A stretch of DNA of 64,000 nt, from positions 2,976,001 through 3,040,000 of the forward strand of contig NZ_CP010536.1 in the NCBI RefSeq assembly GCF_000832305.1, read 5' to 3'. The translations under genes and the position numbers were made by a program. This stretch comes from Cupriavidus basilensis (GTDB lineage Bacteria; Pseudomonadota; Gammaproteobacteria; Burkholderiales; Burkholderiaceae). The notes beneath the pieces are model-generated. The model saw only the letters and a list, made by a program, of their open reading frames with translations. It had not been told where the DNA came from and did no database searches. Shown here piece after piece: positions 25,949-33,023 of this stretch; positions within the stretch are counted from its first letter, which is position 1, and every line of letters starts with the position of its first letter.

Positions 25949-26273
25949 GGCCTGGTCCTCTCGCACGGGGGGCGCCGCGGCCGGCGCGGCGAAATACTCG
26001 AACGGCTCGAATGGTTCGTCTTTTTCCTATGCTAGCGCGCTTTGTGGCAGATCGGGCATTGCCGGCAACCCTGTGCCGTGCGAGAGCGCGCATTTTGTCG
26101 CAGCCGCGGGAAGGTATCGCCAAATCGGCGTATAAAGGCGGCTGCGCGGCAGCGATTCAACGCATTGCGCAAAATGCCACCAAATAAGAATCATTATCGT
26201 TTATACTGGCGACCTGACACGCTGCCTCGAGAGCGGCGCTCCCACCGGCATCACTGTTGAAGGAGCGTTTATC
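25949..26273. other. Intergenic region, 325 bp, with iron-responsive promoter signals
   Basis: This divergent region separates the AAA ATPase gene from the tonB cluster. An AT-rich Fur-box-like element lies at 26180-26199. The left half serves as leader or promoter for the ATPase and shows nothing else recognisable. Confidence 0.55.
26180..26199 (+). promoter_or_regulatory. Fur-box-like operator upstream of the tonB cluster
   Basis: The stretch ending AATCATTATC matches the 19-bp Fur consensus at 14 positions (26180-26198). It lies about 75 bp before the small membrane ORF and 200 bp before tonB. Iron-dependent repression is the expected effect. Confidence 0.65.
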
Positions 26274-26339
26274 ATGGAATTGCTGCTTAGCTTGCTGGTC
26301 GGTTGTGGCATCTCGCTGATCCTGTTCTATCGCAAATAG
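26274..26339 (+). CDS. Small membrane protein, 21 aa, ahead of tonB
   Basis: A 21-residue open frame, MELLLSLLVGCGISLILFYR plus a final Lys. It is essentially a single membrane helix with an acidic N-terminus, a central Cys and a basic C-terminal anchor (YRK). AAGGAG sits 8 nt before the ATG, a stronger ribosome-binding site than that of tonB itself. It lies between a Fur-box-like site and tonB, with 57 bp to the tonB start, so it would be part of the same iron-regulated transcript. I know of no characterised homologue; a modulator of the TonB-ExbB-ExbD complex is conjecture. Confidence 0.55.
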   Translation: MELLLSLLVGCGISLILFYRK

Positions 26340-26396
26340 GCCCTATCGCTAATAAAGCCGGCGCCGCGCCAATTCGCCGACATCTGCTGTTTTCTC

Positions 26397-27053
26397 ATGT
26401 TCGATCAACGTTTTTTCAAGATCACGCTTGCCGTCCTGCTGTTCCACGTCGGCCTGCTCTACCTGATCCAGAGCGGGCTGGGGCGCAAGATCACGGAGGC
26501 CGTGATCTCGCCGGAAGTCGTCGCGCGCATCATCCCGCTCGAGCCGCCCCAGAAGCCCGCCGTCGAGACGCCAAAGCCCAAACCGGAAACCCCGCCCAAG
26601 CAGGTGAAGGTCACCGCACCCAAGCCTGCACCGCCGCAACCGCGCCCCACGCCGACGCCGGTGGCATCGCTGCCGCCCACGCCCAATGCCGTGGAAGCAC
26701 CGCTCGCGCCGCCTGCCCCGCCGGCACCGCCCGCCCCCGCCCCCGAGCCAGCCGCTCCTGTGTCGGCAGCGCCACGCGCGGTCGGCATTGGCGAGATCCA
26801 GTGCAGCCCGCCACAGCCCACCTACCCGTCGCAATCGCGCCGCATGGGTGAAACCGGCAAGGCCGTGGTGCGTCTGACTACAGACGATACCGGCAAGGTG
26901 GTCAAGACCACGGTCGTAACCTCGAGCGGATCCTCCAGGCTGGACCAGGCCGCCGAGGAGGCGGTGCGACGCATGCGCTGCAAGCCCTATCTGGACAACG
27001 GTCGTGCCGTGGCGGTTACCGCCCAGCAGCCGATCGGGTTCGAACTCAACTGA
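26397..27053 (+). CDS. tonB: Energy transducer TonB
   Basis: A 218-residue TonB protein that carries proton-motive-force energy from ExbB-ExbD to outer-membrane siderophore or heme receptors. An N-terminal membrane anchor (about 9-26, LAVLLFHVGLLYLIQSGL) includes the His of the typical S-x3-H region. A Pro/Lys/Ala-rich periplasm-spanning stretch covers about 45-130. The C-terminal domain starts near 143 with PTYPSQSRRMGETGKAVVRL and ends with QQPIGFELN. Two Cys occur, before YPSQ and in MRCKPY. exbB and exbD follow closely in the same direction. Confidence 0.95.
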   Translation: MFDQRFFKITLAVLLFHVGLLYLIQSGLGRKITEAVISPEVVARIIPLEPPQKPAVETPKPKPETPPKQVKVTAPKPAPPQPRPTPTPVASLPPTPNAVEAPLAPPAPPAPPAPAPEPAAPVSAAPRAVGIGEIQCSPPQPTYPSQSRRMGETGKAVVRLTTDDTGKVVKTTVVTSSGSSRLDQAAEEAVRRMRCKPYLDNGRAVAVTAQQPIGFELN

Positions 27054-27082
27054 TTTCAATACCGACCTCACCAGGAACCAAC

Positions 27083-27820
27083 ATGCAGGACCTCGGACTT
27101 TCTCACCTCTGGACGCAAGGCGATTTCGTCATGCGTGCCACCGCCATCATTCTGCTCATCATGTCGCTGGCTTCGTGGATCGTGATTCTCACGAAGGCGT
27201 GGGATCTCTTCCGGCTGAAGAAGATGGCGCATGGCGCTGAAAAGCGGTTCTGGCACTCCGACGATTTCGACCACGCGCTCGAAACCCTCGGCAGCAGCGA
27301 AGCCAACCCGTTCCGCGCGTTGGCCATGACCGGCAAGGAAGCCGCGCAGCACCATCGCGCCAGCCAGCCGCAACTGCACGACGTGATGGACATCTCGGAC
27401 TGGATCACCCGCTCGCTCAAGAGCGCCATCGACGACGCCGTTGCACGCATGCAATCGGGCCTGGCCGTGCTGGCGTCCGTCGGTTCCACAGCGCCGTTCG
27501 TTGGCCTGTTCGGCACCGTGTGGGGCATCTATCACGCGCTGATCAACATCGGCGCCTCCGGCGTGCCGACCATCGACAAGGTGGCAGGCCCGGTGGGCGA
27601 GGCGCTGATCATGACCGCCTTCGGCCTGGCTGTTGCGATCCCCGCCGTGCTCGGCTACAACGCGCTGACCCGCGGCAACAAGGGCGTGATCTCGAAACTC
27701 AACCGCTTCGCCCACGACCTGCACGCCTACTTCGTCACCGGCGCCCGTGTGCGCCCGGCCAGCGCCAGCGCGCGTGCCGCCGATGACAACGGTGTGCGCC
27801 TCGCAGTCAAGAATCAGTAA
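27083..27820 (+). CDS. exbB: Biopolymer transport protein ExbB
   Basis: A 245-residue MotA/TolQ/ExbB-family proton channel subunit. Membrane helices are visible at about 14-35 (RATAIILLIMSLASWIVIL), 130-152 and 170-195. The family signature STAPFVGLFGTVWGIYHALINIG precedes the third helix region EALIMTAFGLAVAIPAVLGYN. It forms the pentameric channel around ExbD and drives TonB. It starts 29 bp after tonB and is followed by exbD after 29 bp, a typical operon. Confidence 0.96.
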   Translation: MQDLGLSHLWTQGDFVMRATAIILLIMSLASWIVILTKAWDLFRLKKMAHGAEKRFWHSDDFDHALETLGSSEANPFRALAMTGKEAAQHHRASQPQLHDVMDISDWITRSLKSAIDDAVARMQSGLAVLASVGSTAPFVGLFGTVWGIYHALINIGASGVPTIDKVAGPVGEALIMTAFGLAVAIPAVLGYNALTRGNKGVISKLNRFAHDLHAYFVTGARVRPASASARAADDNGVRLAVKNQ

Positions 27821-27849
27821 GGCCGCAGCAAGGCAACAAGGAAGTCATC

Positions 27850-28263
<414 letters not shown>

Positions 28264-28305
28264 TGCTGTTCGTGCCGTGCTATTTGGGCCGGCAGCGGAG
28301 CATCG

Positions 28306-28339
28306 ACAAAAAGGGCACTCCATGGAGTGCCCTTTTTGT
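28306..28339 (+). terminator. Rho-independent terminator of tonB-exbBD
   Basis: A nearly complete palindrome, with GGGCACTCC and GGAGTGCCC flanked by A and T runs, begins 43 bp after exbD. Confidence 0.9.
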
Positions 28340-28380
28340 TTGCGCTGAACCGTCCTTCACAATAGAGATCTCTGTTGTAA

Positions 28381-28395
28381 TGATAACAATTCTCA
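28381..28395. promoter_or_regulatory. Fur-box-like operator upstream of hemP
   Basis: TGATAACAATTCTCA matches the 7-1-7 Fur pattern TGATAATnATTATCA at 12 of 14 positions. The region is AT-rich and 85 bp before the hemP start. Confidence 0.65.
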
Positions 28396-28479
28396 TTTAA
28401 TATTGAGCCAACTTGAACCCGGTCGTGACCGCTCGCAGTCCCGCGCAGCCGCCACAGACCACCGGACCGGAGCCCGCCC

Positions 28480-28812
28480 ATGAGCACCCTGACCCTGCCG
28501 CTGTCGCAACCGCATGAAGTCACCCGTCGCCGCCTTTCCCTGCGCCGGGTCGAAGTCAATCCCAGCAAGGCTGCGCCGGCGCGGCGCGAAAACCCCGCCA
28601 GCGCGGCGATCGAATCGATGAAATCTGCTGTAGCTGCCCTGCCCGCCCGGCTCGAAGCGCTGGTGCGCGACAGCCTCCCCGCTGCGCCCGCTGGGGATGC
28701 AGTGCCCCTGGATTCGCTGATGCGTGGCGCCAACCTGCTGCCGATCCTGCATAACGGCGAGGTCTACACGCTGCGCATCACGCGCTATGGCAAGCTGATC
28801 CTGACGAAGTGA
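28480..28812 (+). CDS. hemP: Hemin uptake protein HemP/HmuP, N-terminally extended
   Basis: The C-terminal 40 residues carry the HemP signature: LDSLMRGANLLPILHNGEV, then YTLRITRYGKLILTK. HemP/HmuP proteins act in heme uptake, in Burkholderia-type bacteria as activators of heme receptor genes. The usual length is about 60; here 110 residues are encoded, with a basic, Pro/Ala-rich N-terminal half. GGAG lies 7 nt before the ATG at 28480, whereas the in-frame ATG at 28618 has no ribosome-binding site, so the extension is probably translated. A Fur-box-like site upstream indicates iron control. Confidence 0.88.
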   Translation: MSTLTLPLSQPHEVTRRRLSLRRVEVNPSKAAPARRENPASAAIESMKSAVAALPARLEALVRDSLPAAPAGDAVPLDSLMRGANLLPILHNGEVYTLRITRYGKLILTK

Positions 28813-28906
28813 CCGTGCCCGAGCGCGCGCACGCGCCAGCACAAGCCATGCCGTGGGAAACCCTCGTGGCAACCATGTAATGCTGTACGGGATCTCGATG
28901 CAAGAA

Positions 28907-29031
28907 GGGCTACCGGAACCGGCAGCCCGACGCCAAAGTCTGTCGACAGGCTTTGGCATCAGGGAGCACAAGCGATTCGCTCCGCGGTAGGCAGGAGGTG
29001 CCGGCCGTGAGCCACGCTCACTGCCGGCACC
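28907..29031. repeat. Three consecutive inverted repeats after hemP
   Basis: Hairpin one: GGGCT-A-CCGG / CCGG-C-AGCCC (28907-28928). Hairpin two: GCCAAAG / CTTTGGC around palindrome CTGTCGACAG (28932-28957). Hairpin three: GGTGCCGG / CCGGCACC with inner TGAG/CTCA (28997-29031). They fill the gap between convergent genes. The third could terminate the leftward gene; none has a long T-run. Confidence 0.6.
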
Positions 29032-29058
29032 ACGGCCGCCTCTGTTTGCAGGCGAGTA

Positions 29059-29466
29059 TCAGACGCCCAGGGCGGCAATACCCGCACGCGCGATCTGTGC
29101 GTCTTCGGTCGACTTCACGCCCGACACGCCAACCGCACCCACTACCTGGTCATTGACCACGATAGGCACACCACCTTCCAGCATGCCTTGCAGCACCGGT
29201 GCGGTCATGAAAGAGTGACGGCCGTTGTTGATCATGTCTTCGTAAACCTTGGACTCGCGACGGCCCAGCGACGACGTACGTGCCTTTTCGGTCGCGATGT
29301 AGCTCGAGATCGGTGCAGCACCGTCCAGGCGCTGCAATGCCAGCAGGTGACCACCATCGTCCACGATGGCAATCGAAACCGCCCATTGGTGATTCTTGGC
29401 TTCCAGCTCGGCTGCGGCCAGTACCTTCTTCACATCATCTGCCGTCAGCACGGTTTTTTGCTGCAT
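29059..29466 (-). CDS. GlcG/HbpS-family heme-binding-type protein (DUF336)
   Basis: A 135-residue protein of the GlcG/HbpS family. The full domain is present: LTADDVKKVLAAAELEAKN, VSIAIVDDGGHLLALQRLDGA, IATEKARTSS and the C-terminal GGVPIVVNDQVVGAVGVSG. Homologues bind heme (HbpS) or act in glycolate or propanediol metabolism (GlcG, PduO C-terminal part). Placement beside hemP makes heme handling plausible, though only by proximity. The ATG at 29466 follows GAGGAGA. No signal peptide precedes it in this frame, so it is probably cytoplasmic. Confidence 0.85.
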   Translation of the reverse strand: MQQKTVLTADDVKKVLAAAELEAKNHQWAVSIAIVDDGGHLLALQRLDGAAPISSYIATEKARTSSLGRRESKVYEDMINNGRHSFMTAPVLQGMLEGGVPIVVNDQVVGAVGVSGVKSTEDAQIARAGIAALGV

Positions 29467-29562
29467 ACCACTCTCCTCGAAGATCATTTCAGTGAGCCGG
29501 AAGTATAGCGCCACGGCCCTTGGCATGACCATGCCGCCACCGTCCTGGCACCTGCCCGCAAA

Positions 29563-29589
29563 AAGCAAAAGACCCGCTCGAGGCGGGTC
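29563..29589 (-). terminator. Rho-independent terminator of the DPYTDGA-repeat gene
   Basis: Read leftward, stem GACCCGC / GCGGGTC (29583-29589 and 29571-29577) with a 5-nt loop is followed by TTTTGCTTTTT. Confidence 0.7.
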
Positions 29590-29663
29590 CTTTGATGATT
29601 CACGAGCGTTGCTGGATGCGGACGGCCGCAGCCCTCAGGGCCGCAGGCTTGTGTCCGGCAAAC

Positions 29664-29921
29664 TCAGGCTCCGTCGCTGAACTGGTCGCGGCGATCGCCA
29701 ACCTTGGCGCCGTCGGTGAACGGATCCACCTTGCGCGCGCCGTCGGTGTACGGGTCAACCTTGCCAAGCTTGGCACCATCGGTGTAGGGATCAACCTTGC
29801 CGATCTTGGCGCCATCGGTGTAAGGGTCTGCCTTGGCGATACCGGCTGCAAAGGCGGAAGCGGAGAGTGCGGAGAGGGCGGTCAGGGCTGCGATCGCCAC
29901 CAGGTTGTTTTTGATCTTCAT
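29664..29921 (-). CDS. Small exported repeat protein with DP[YF]TDGA units
   Basis: An 85-residue exported protein. A Sec signal peptide (about 1-26) ends SAFAA. The mature part is almost entirely repeats: DPYTDGAKIGKV, DPYTDGAKLGKV, DPYTDGARKV, DPFTDGAKVGDRR and a degenerate DQFSDGA. The Asp-rich, regularly spaced units could bind divalent cations, but no named family is recognised. The ATG at 29921 is followed by the basic MKIKNN start of the signal peptide; a GAGGA-like site lies just upstream. Function unknown. Confidence 0.7.
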   Translation of the reverse strand: MKIKNNLVAIAALTALSALSASAFAAGIAKADPYTDGAKIGKVDPYTDGAKLGKVDPYTDGARKVDPFTDGAKVGDRRDQFSDGA

Positions 29922-30145
29922 GGGCGGATCCTCTTGGGAATTAGGTCGTGCTGGAGGGGCGCTGGATGACGAAGCATTGCGGAATCTTGTCATCACGGCG
30001 TCACAGCGTCAGTATAGGTGAAAACCCTAATAAGGATATGAGAGCCGGTTTGACCTGTCTCTTCAAATTTTTTGACCCCACTGATAACTATGGAACCTTG
30101 TCCGGATTGCCGCCTACAGTTTGCCTCCCAGGGCTGCGCCTGAAA

Positions 30146-30173
30146 AACGAAAGGGCCCCGCAGGGCCCCTTTC
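30146..30173 (-). terminator. Rho-independent terminator of the Gly/Tyr-rich gene
   Basis: Read leftward, GAAAGGGGCCC and GGGCCCTTTC pair with a one-base bulge around TGCG, followed by GTTTTT. Confidence 0.75.
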
Positions 30174-30203
30174 GCCAGCCTGCGCGAGGCAGGTCGTTCA
30201 TGC

Positions 30204-30530
30204 TTATCGCCAGTGGCGTCCATGTCCCGGGCCGTAGTAACCCCGCCCATAGTAGCCGCGGCCGTAGTAGCGCGGGCCGTAATAACCCGGCCCCGGACCG
30301 TAGTAGACCGGAGCCGGCCGCACGATGACCGGTGGCGGGCCATAGTAGACAGGTGCAGGCGCCATGACCACGGGCGGAGCGGCAATATAGGCTGGCGGCG
30401 GATAGTACGCCGGGCCGCCGACCACAACGCCAGGCACCCCAATCGCCACGCCAACGCTCACATGGGCCATTGCCGCACCGGATGCCAGCGCCCCAAGCAA
30501 AGCGAGTCCTGCGAGCCACCAACGTTTCAT
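30204..30530 (-). CDS. Exported Pro/Gly/Tyr-rich protein
   Basis: A 108-residue exported protein of low complexity. A signal peptide (MKRWWLAGLALLGALASG, cleavage after AMA near 26) is followed by a Val/Gly stretch and then YYGP, YYGR and APVYYGP repeats to the end, finishing HGRHWR. Similar Tyr-Gly-rich proteins are common in proteobacterial envelopes and are of unknown function. The ATG at 30530 starts the signal peptide directly. It appears monocistronic. Confidence 0.75.
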   Translation of the reverse strand: MKRWWLAGLALLGALASGAAMAHVSVGVAIGVPGVVVGGPAYYPPPAYIAAPPVVMAPAPVYYGPPPVIVRPAPVYYGPGPGYYGPRYYGRGYYGRGYYGPGHGRHWR

Positions 30531-30727
30531 GATCCTAGCCTCTTGCAATGCGTTATTCGATAAGAGGTATTGTAGGTTCCTGGGAAATTGCAGGTGAAAC
30601 CGAGAACGTTACATTGTTACCAGGAGTAACAACCGACACATAAAGACGTTGCCTCGGCTCACTTGGCTGCCTACGGCGCGGAGCTTGCATCACCGCGCGC
30701 AACCGACCACAATATCGGGCTTGCCGT

Positions 30728-30814
30728 GCGGCCGTGGAGAAATTGGTAGACTCAGCAGACTTAAAATCTGCCGCCTTTACGGGCTTACGGGTTCGACCCC
30801 CGTCGGCCGCACCA
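30728..30814 (+). tRNA. tRNA-Leu (anticodon TAA)
   Basis: An 87-nt gene with acceptor stem GCGGCCG pairing CGGCCGC, anticodon loop ACTTAAAATC, long variable arm, T-loop GTTCGACCC and encoded CCA. Confidence 0.97.
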
Positions 30815-30862
30815 GCATCTACCCTCCCAGCATCCACGCTCCCCTCCCCCGGCTTTGCGCGC

Positions 30863-31966
30863 TCAGGCCACCGCTGCGCACAGCAGCGCGCCGCCGCACA
30901 CAAGGAACACAAACAGCAGGCCTGCCAGCACCAGGGGCTTGCGCCCGGCGCGCAGCAAGGTGCCAATGCGGGTGTGCAAGCCAATTGCGAGCATCGCGCA
31001 GGCAAGCAGCCAGTTATCGAAGGCCAGCAGGGCCGGCTTCCAGTCCTGGGGGACAAGGCCCGCCGAATGCACGGCCATCACCGCCACGAAACCCACCGCA
31101 AACCACGGGATCGCCTTCAGAATGGCACCCCACGGACGCCCGCCTGCCGCGTTCTCGCCTTTGCCGTCTTCCGCAAGCCCGATGCCGGCCTTCGGCCACA
31201 GCGCCAGCACCAGCAACAGCGGGCCCAGCGCCAGCACGCGCACCATCTTGGTCACCACGGCGGCATCCGCGGTGGCGTCGCTGACCATCTTGCCCGAGGC
31301 AATGACCTGTGCCACTTCGTGCAGCGTGGCACCGGTGTAGATGCCAAACGTGCGCTCGCTGATGGCAAGGTGCCAGTGCTGCGTGGCCAGCTCAAACAGA
31401 TAGGGATACAGCAGCATGCCGGCCGTGCCGAACAATACCACCGTGGCCACGGCCACGGCCGTCTGGCGGTCATCGGTGCGCACCACCGAAGCCACCGCGA
31501 TGGCCGCCGCGGCGCCACATACGGCGCTGCCCGCGCTGACGAGAATCGCTTCCCGGCGGCTTAGTCCCAGCAGCGAAGAGCCGATCCAGATCCCCAGCAG
31601 CATGGTCGAGACCAGCATGGCCAGCGGCACCAGCACGCCTGCCAGGCCCAGGTCGGCGATGGCGCCAAAGGTGAGGCGCAGGCCATACAACGCCACGCCG
31701 AAGCGCAGCAGTTGCTGGCGCGCCAGCTGCATGCCCGGCGCGAGCGGGATGAGCCAGCGTTGCGGCAGCGTATTGCCGGCCACCATGCCGGCGAACATGG
31801 CCAGCGTCAGCGCGCTCATGCCGAGGCGCGAGACCGCCGGGTGCGCCGAGAACACCATGGCCAGCCAGGCGATGAAACCCAGTGGCACCAGCGTCAAGAC
31901 CCGGGTCGGCCACGAAGGAGGTTCGGTGCCGAGATTGGCAACTGCGGACGATTGAATGGAAGACAT
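30863..31966 (-). CDS. yeiH: YeiH-family putative sulfate exporter
   Basis: A 367-residue inner-membrane protein of the UPF0324/YeiH family with about ten hydrophobic helices. Family segments include FAGMVAGNTLPQRW, LRFGVALYGLRLTFGAIADLG, GSSLLGLSRREAILVSAGSAVCGAAAAIA and the later FGIYTGATLHEVAQVIASG. Members are suggested to export sulfite or sulfate-like anions; direct evidence is limited. The ATG at 31966 follows CAGGACC. A LysR regulator diverges from it, the same pairing as yeiH-yeiE in enterobacteria. Confidence 0.9.
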   Translation of the reverse strand: MSSIQSSAVANLGTEPPSWPTRVLTLVPLGFIAWLAMVFSAHPAVSRLGMSALTLAMFAGMVAGNTLPQRWLIPLAPGMQLARQQLLRFGVALYGLRLTFGAIADLGLAGVLVPLAMLVSTMLLGIWIGSSLLGLSRREAILVSAGSAVCGAAAAIAVASVVRTDDRQTAVAVATVVLFGTAGMLLYPYLFELATQHWHLAISERTFGIYTGATLHEVAQVIASGKMVSDATADAAVVTKMVRVLALGPLLLVLALWPKAGIGLAEDGKGENAAGGRPWGAILKAIPWFAVGFVAVMAVHSAGLVPQDWKPALLAFDNWLLACAMLAIGLHTRIGTLLRAGRKPLVLAGLLFVFLVCGGALLCAAVA

Positions 31967-32044
31967 GGCGGGGGTCCTGCCCGTAATGCCGGAGGGCTTC
32001 GGGGCGCATATTGAATATGCTCGAAGCGTACTTAGCTGGCGTAA

Positions 32045-32090
32045 ATCTGTAAAACAGGTAATATCGTTATACATTACCTGTTTTACAGAT
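32045..32090. promoter_or_regulatory. Perfect 18-bp inverted repeat in the yeiH / LysR promoter
   Basis: Arms ATCTGTAAAACAGGTAAT (32045-32062) and ATTACCTGTTTTACAGAT (32073-32090) enclose a 10-bp spacer containing TTATAC. Each arm contains CTGT-N3-ACAG, itself palindromic. The right arm ends on the base before the LysR ATG. It is a likely operator for the LysR protein; a stable hairpin in mRNA is also possible. Confidence 0.85.
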
Positions 32091-32996
32091 ATGAGCCATC
32101 GCCCACTCCGCCTCACCCTGCGCCAACTCTCCGTTTTCGTCGCGGTGGCGCAGCACGGCAGCACCGTGGCTGCGGCCGATGCGCTGGCCATGTCGCAATC
32201 CGCGGTCAGCGCCGCGCTGGCGGATCTGGAGGCCACGCTGGGCGGCTCCCTCTTTGACCGGGTGGCGCGTCGACTGAGCATCAATGAGACCGGCCGGCTG
32301 TTTTTTCCGCGCGCGCTGTCGCTGCTGGACCAGGCACAGGAACTCGAGCGCTTCACCGTGCAACCCGGGGTGCAACTGCGCATTGCCGCCAGCAACACTA
32401 TCGGCAGCTATATCCTGCCGGGGCTGCTCGCGGGTTTTCGGCATGCGCAGAGTGGCCCCTGTGCGCTGGACATGCGCATCGGCAACACGCGCGAGGTCCT
32501 GCAGGCATTGCTGCATTTCGAGGCGGATATCGGGCTGATCGAGGGCACATGCCACGAGCGCGACCTGCGCAGCGCCCACTGGCGGGACGATGTGATGGTG
32601 GTGGTGGTCAGCCCGTCACACCCGCTCGCAAGCTACCCTGGCAATCTGGCCGCCTTGCGCGACGCCGACTGGGTCGTGCGTGAACCCGGCTCGGGCACGC
32701 GCGAGATCATCGAACAACGGCTGGCGCCACTGCTGGGCGAGTTGCGCTTCGCGCTGGAGTTGGGCAACTCCGAAGCCATCAAGCGTGCCGTGATGAGCGG
32801 CTATGGAGTGAGCTGCCTGTCGCTGCAGGTGGTGGAAGACGAATTGCAGCGCGGCACTCTGGTGGCGCTGCGCGATGGCCTGCCCGACGTGGTGAGGCCA
32901 CTGCACCTCGTGGTTCACCAGGACAAGTACCCTACGCAGGGCCTGCTGGCCTTTACGGAGTATCTTCGCCGCGATGCCGCGGCAACCAGCCAGTGA
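32091..32996 (+). CDS. LysR-family regulator, YeiE-like
   Basis: A 301-residue LysR-type transcriptional regulator. The winged helix-turn-helix is at about 5-64 (LRQLSVFVAVAQHGSTVAAADAL, SQSAVSAALADLEATLGG, LFDRVARRLSINETG), followed by a linker helix and a substrate-binding domain with NTREVLQALLHFEADIGLIEG and MSGYGVSCLSLQVVEDEL. It diverges from the yeiH-like gene, as YeiE does in enterobacteria, and the shared promoter holds a large inverted repeat. The ATG at 32091 has no room for a Shine-Dalgarno because the repeat abuts it; longer upstream starts would read through the operator and are less likely. Confidence 0.92.
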   Translation: MSHRPLRLTLRQLSVFVAVAQHGSTVAAADALAMSQSAVSAALADLEATLGGSLFDRVARRLSINETGRLFFPRALSLLDQAQELERFTVQPGVQLRIAASNTIGSYILPGLLAGFRHAQSGPCALDMRIGNTREVLQALLHFEADIGLIEGTCHERDLRSAHWRDDVMVVVVSPSHPLASYPGNLAALRDADWVVREPGSGTREIIEQRLAPLLGELRFALELGNSEAIKRAVMSGYGVSCLSLQVVEDELQRGTLVALRDGLPDVVRPLHLVVHQDKYPTQGLLAFTEYLRRDAAATSQ

Positions 32997-33023
32997 ACTG
33001 CACAGGCCGCTGCATGCCCGCGC

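Noticed and set aside
31956..32090. Longer start for the LysR gene
   Set aside because: It would translate through the perfect inverted repeat and the divergent promoter; the HTH begins normally from 32091.
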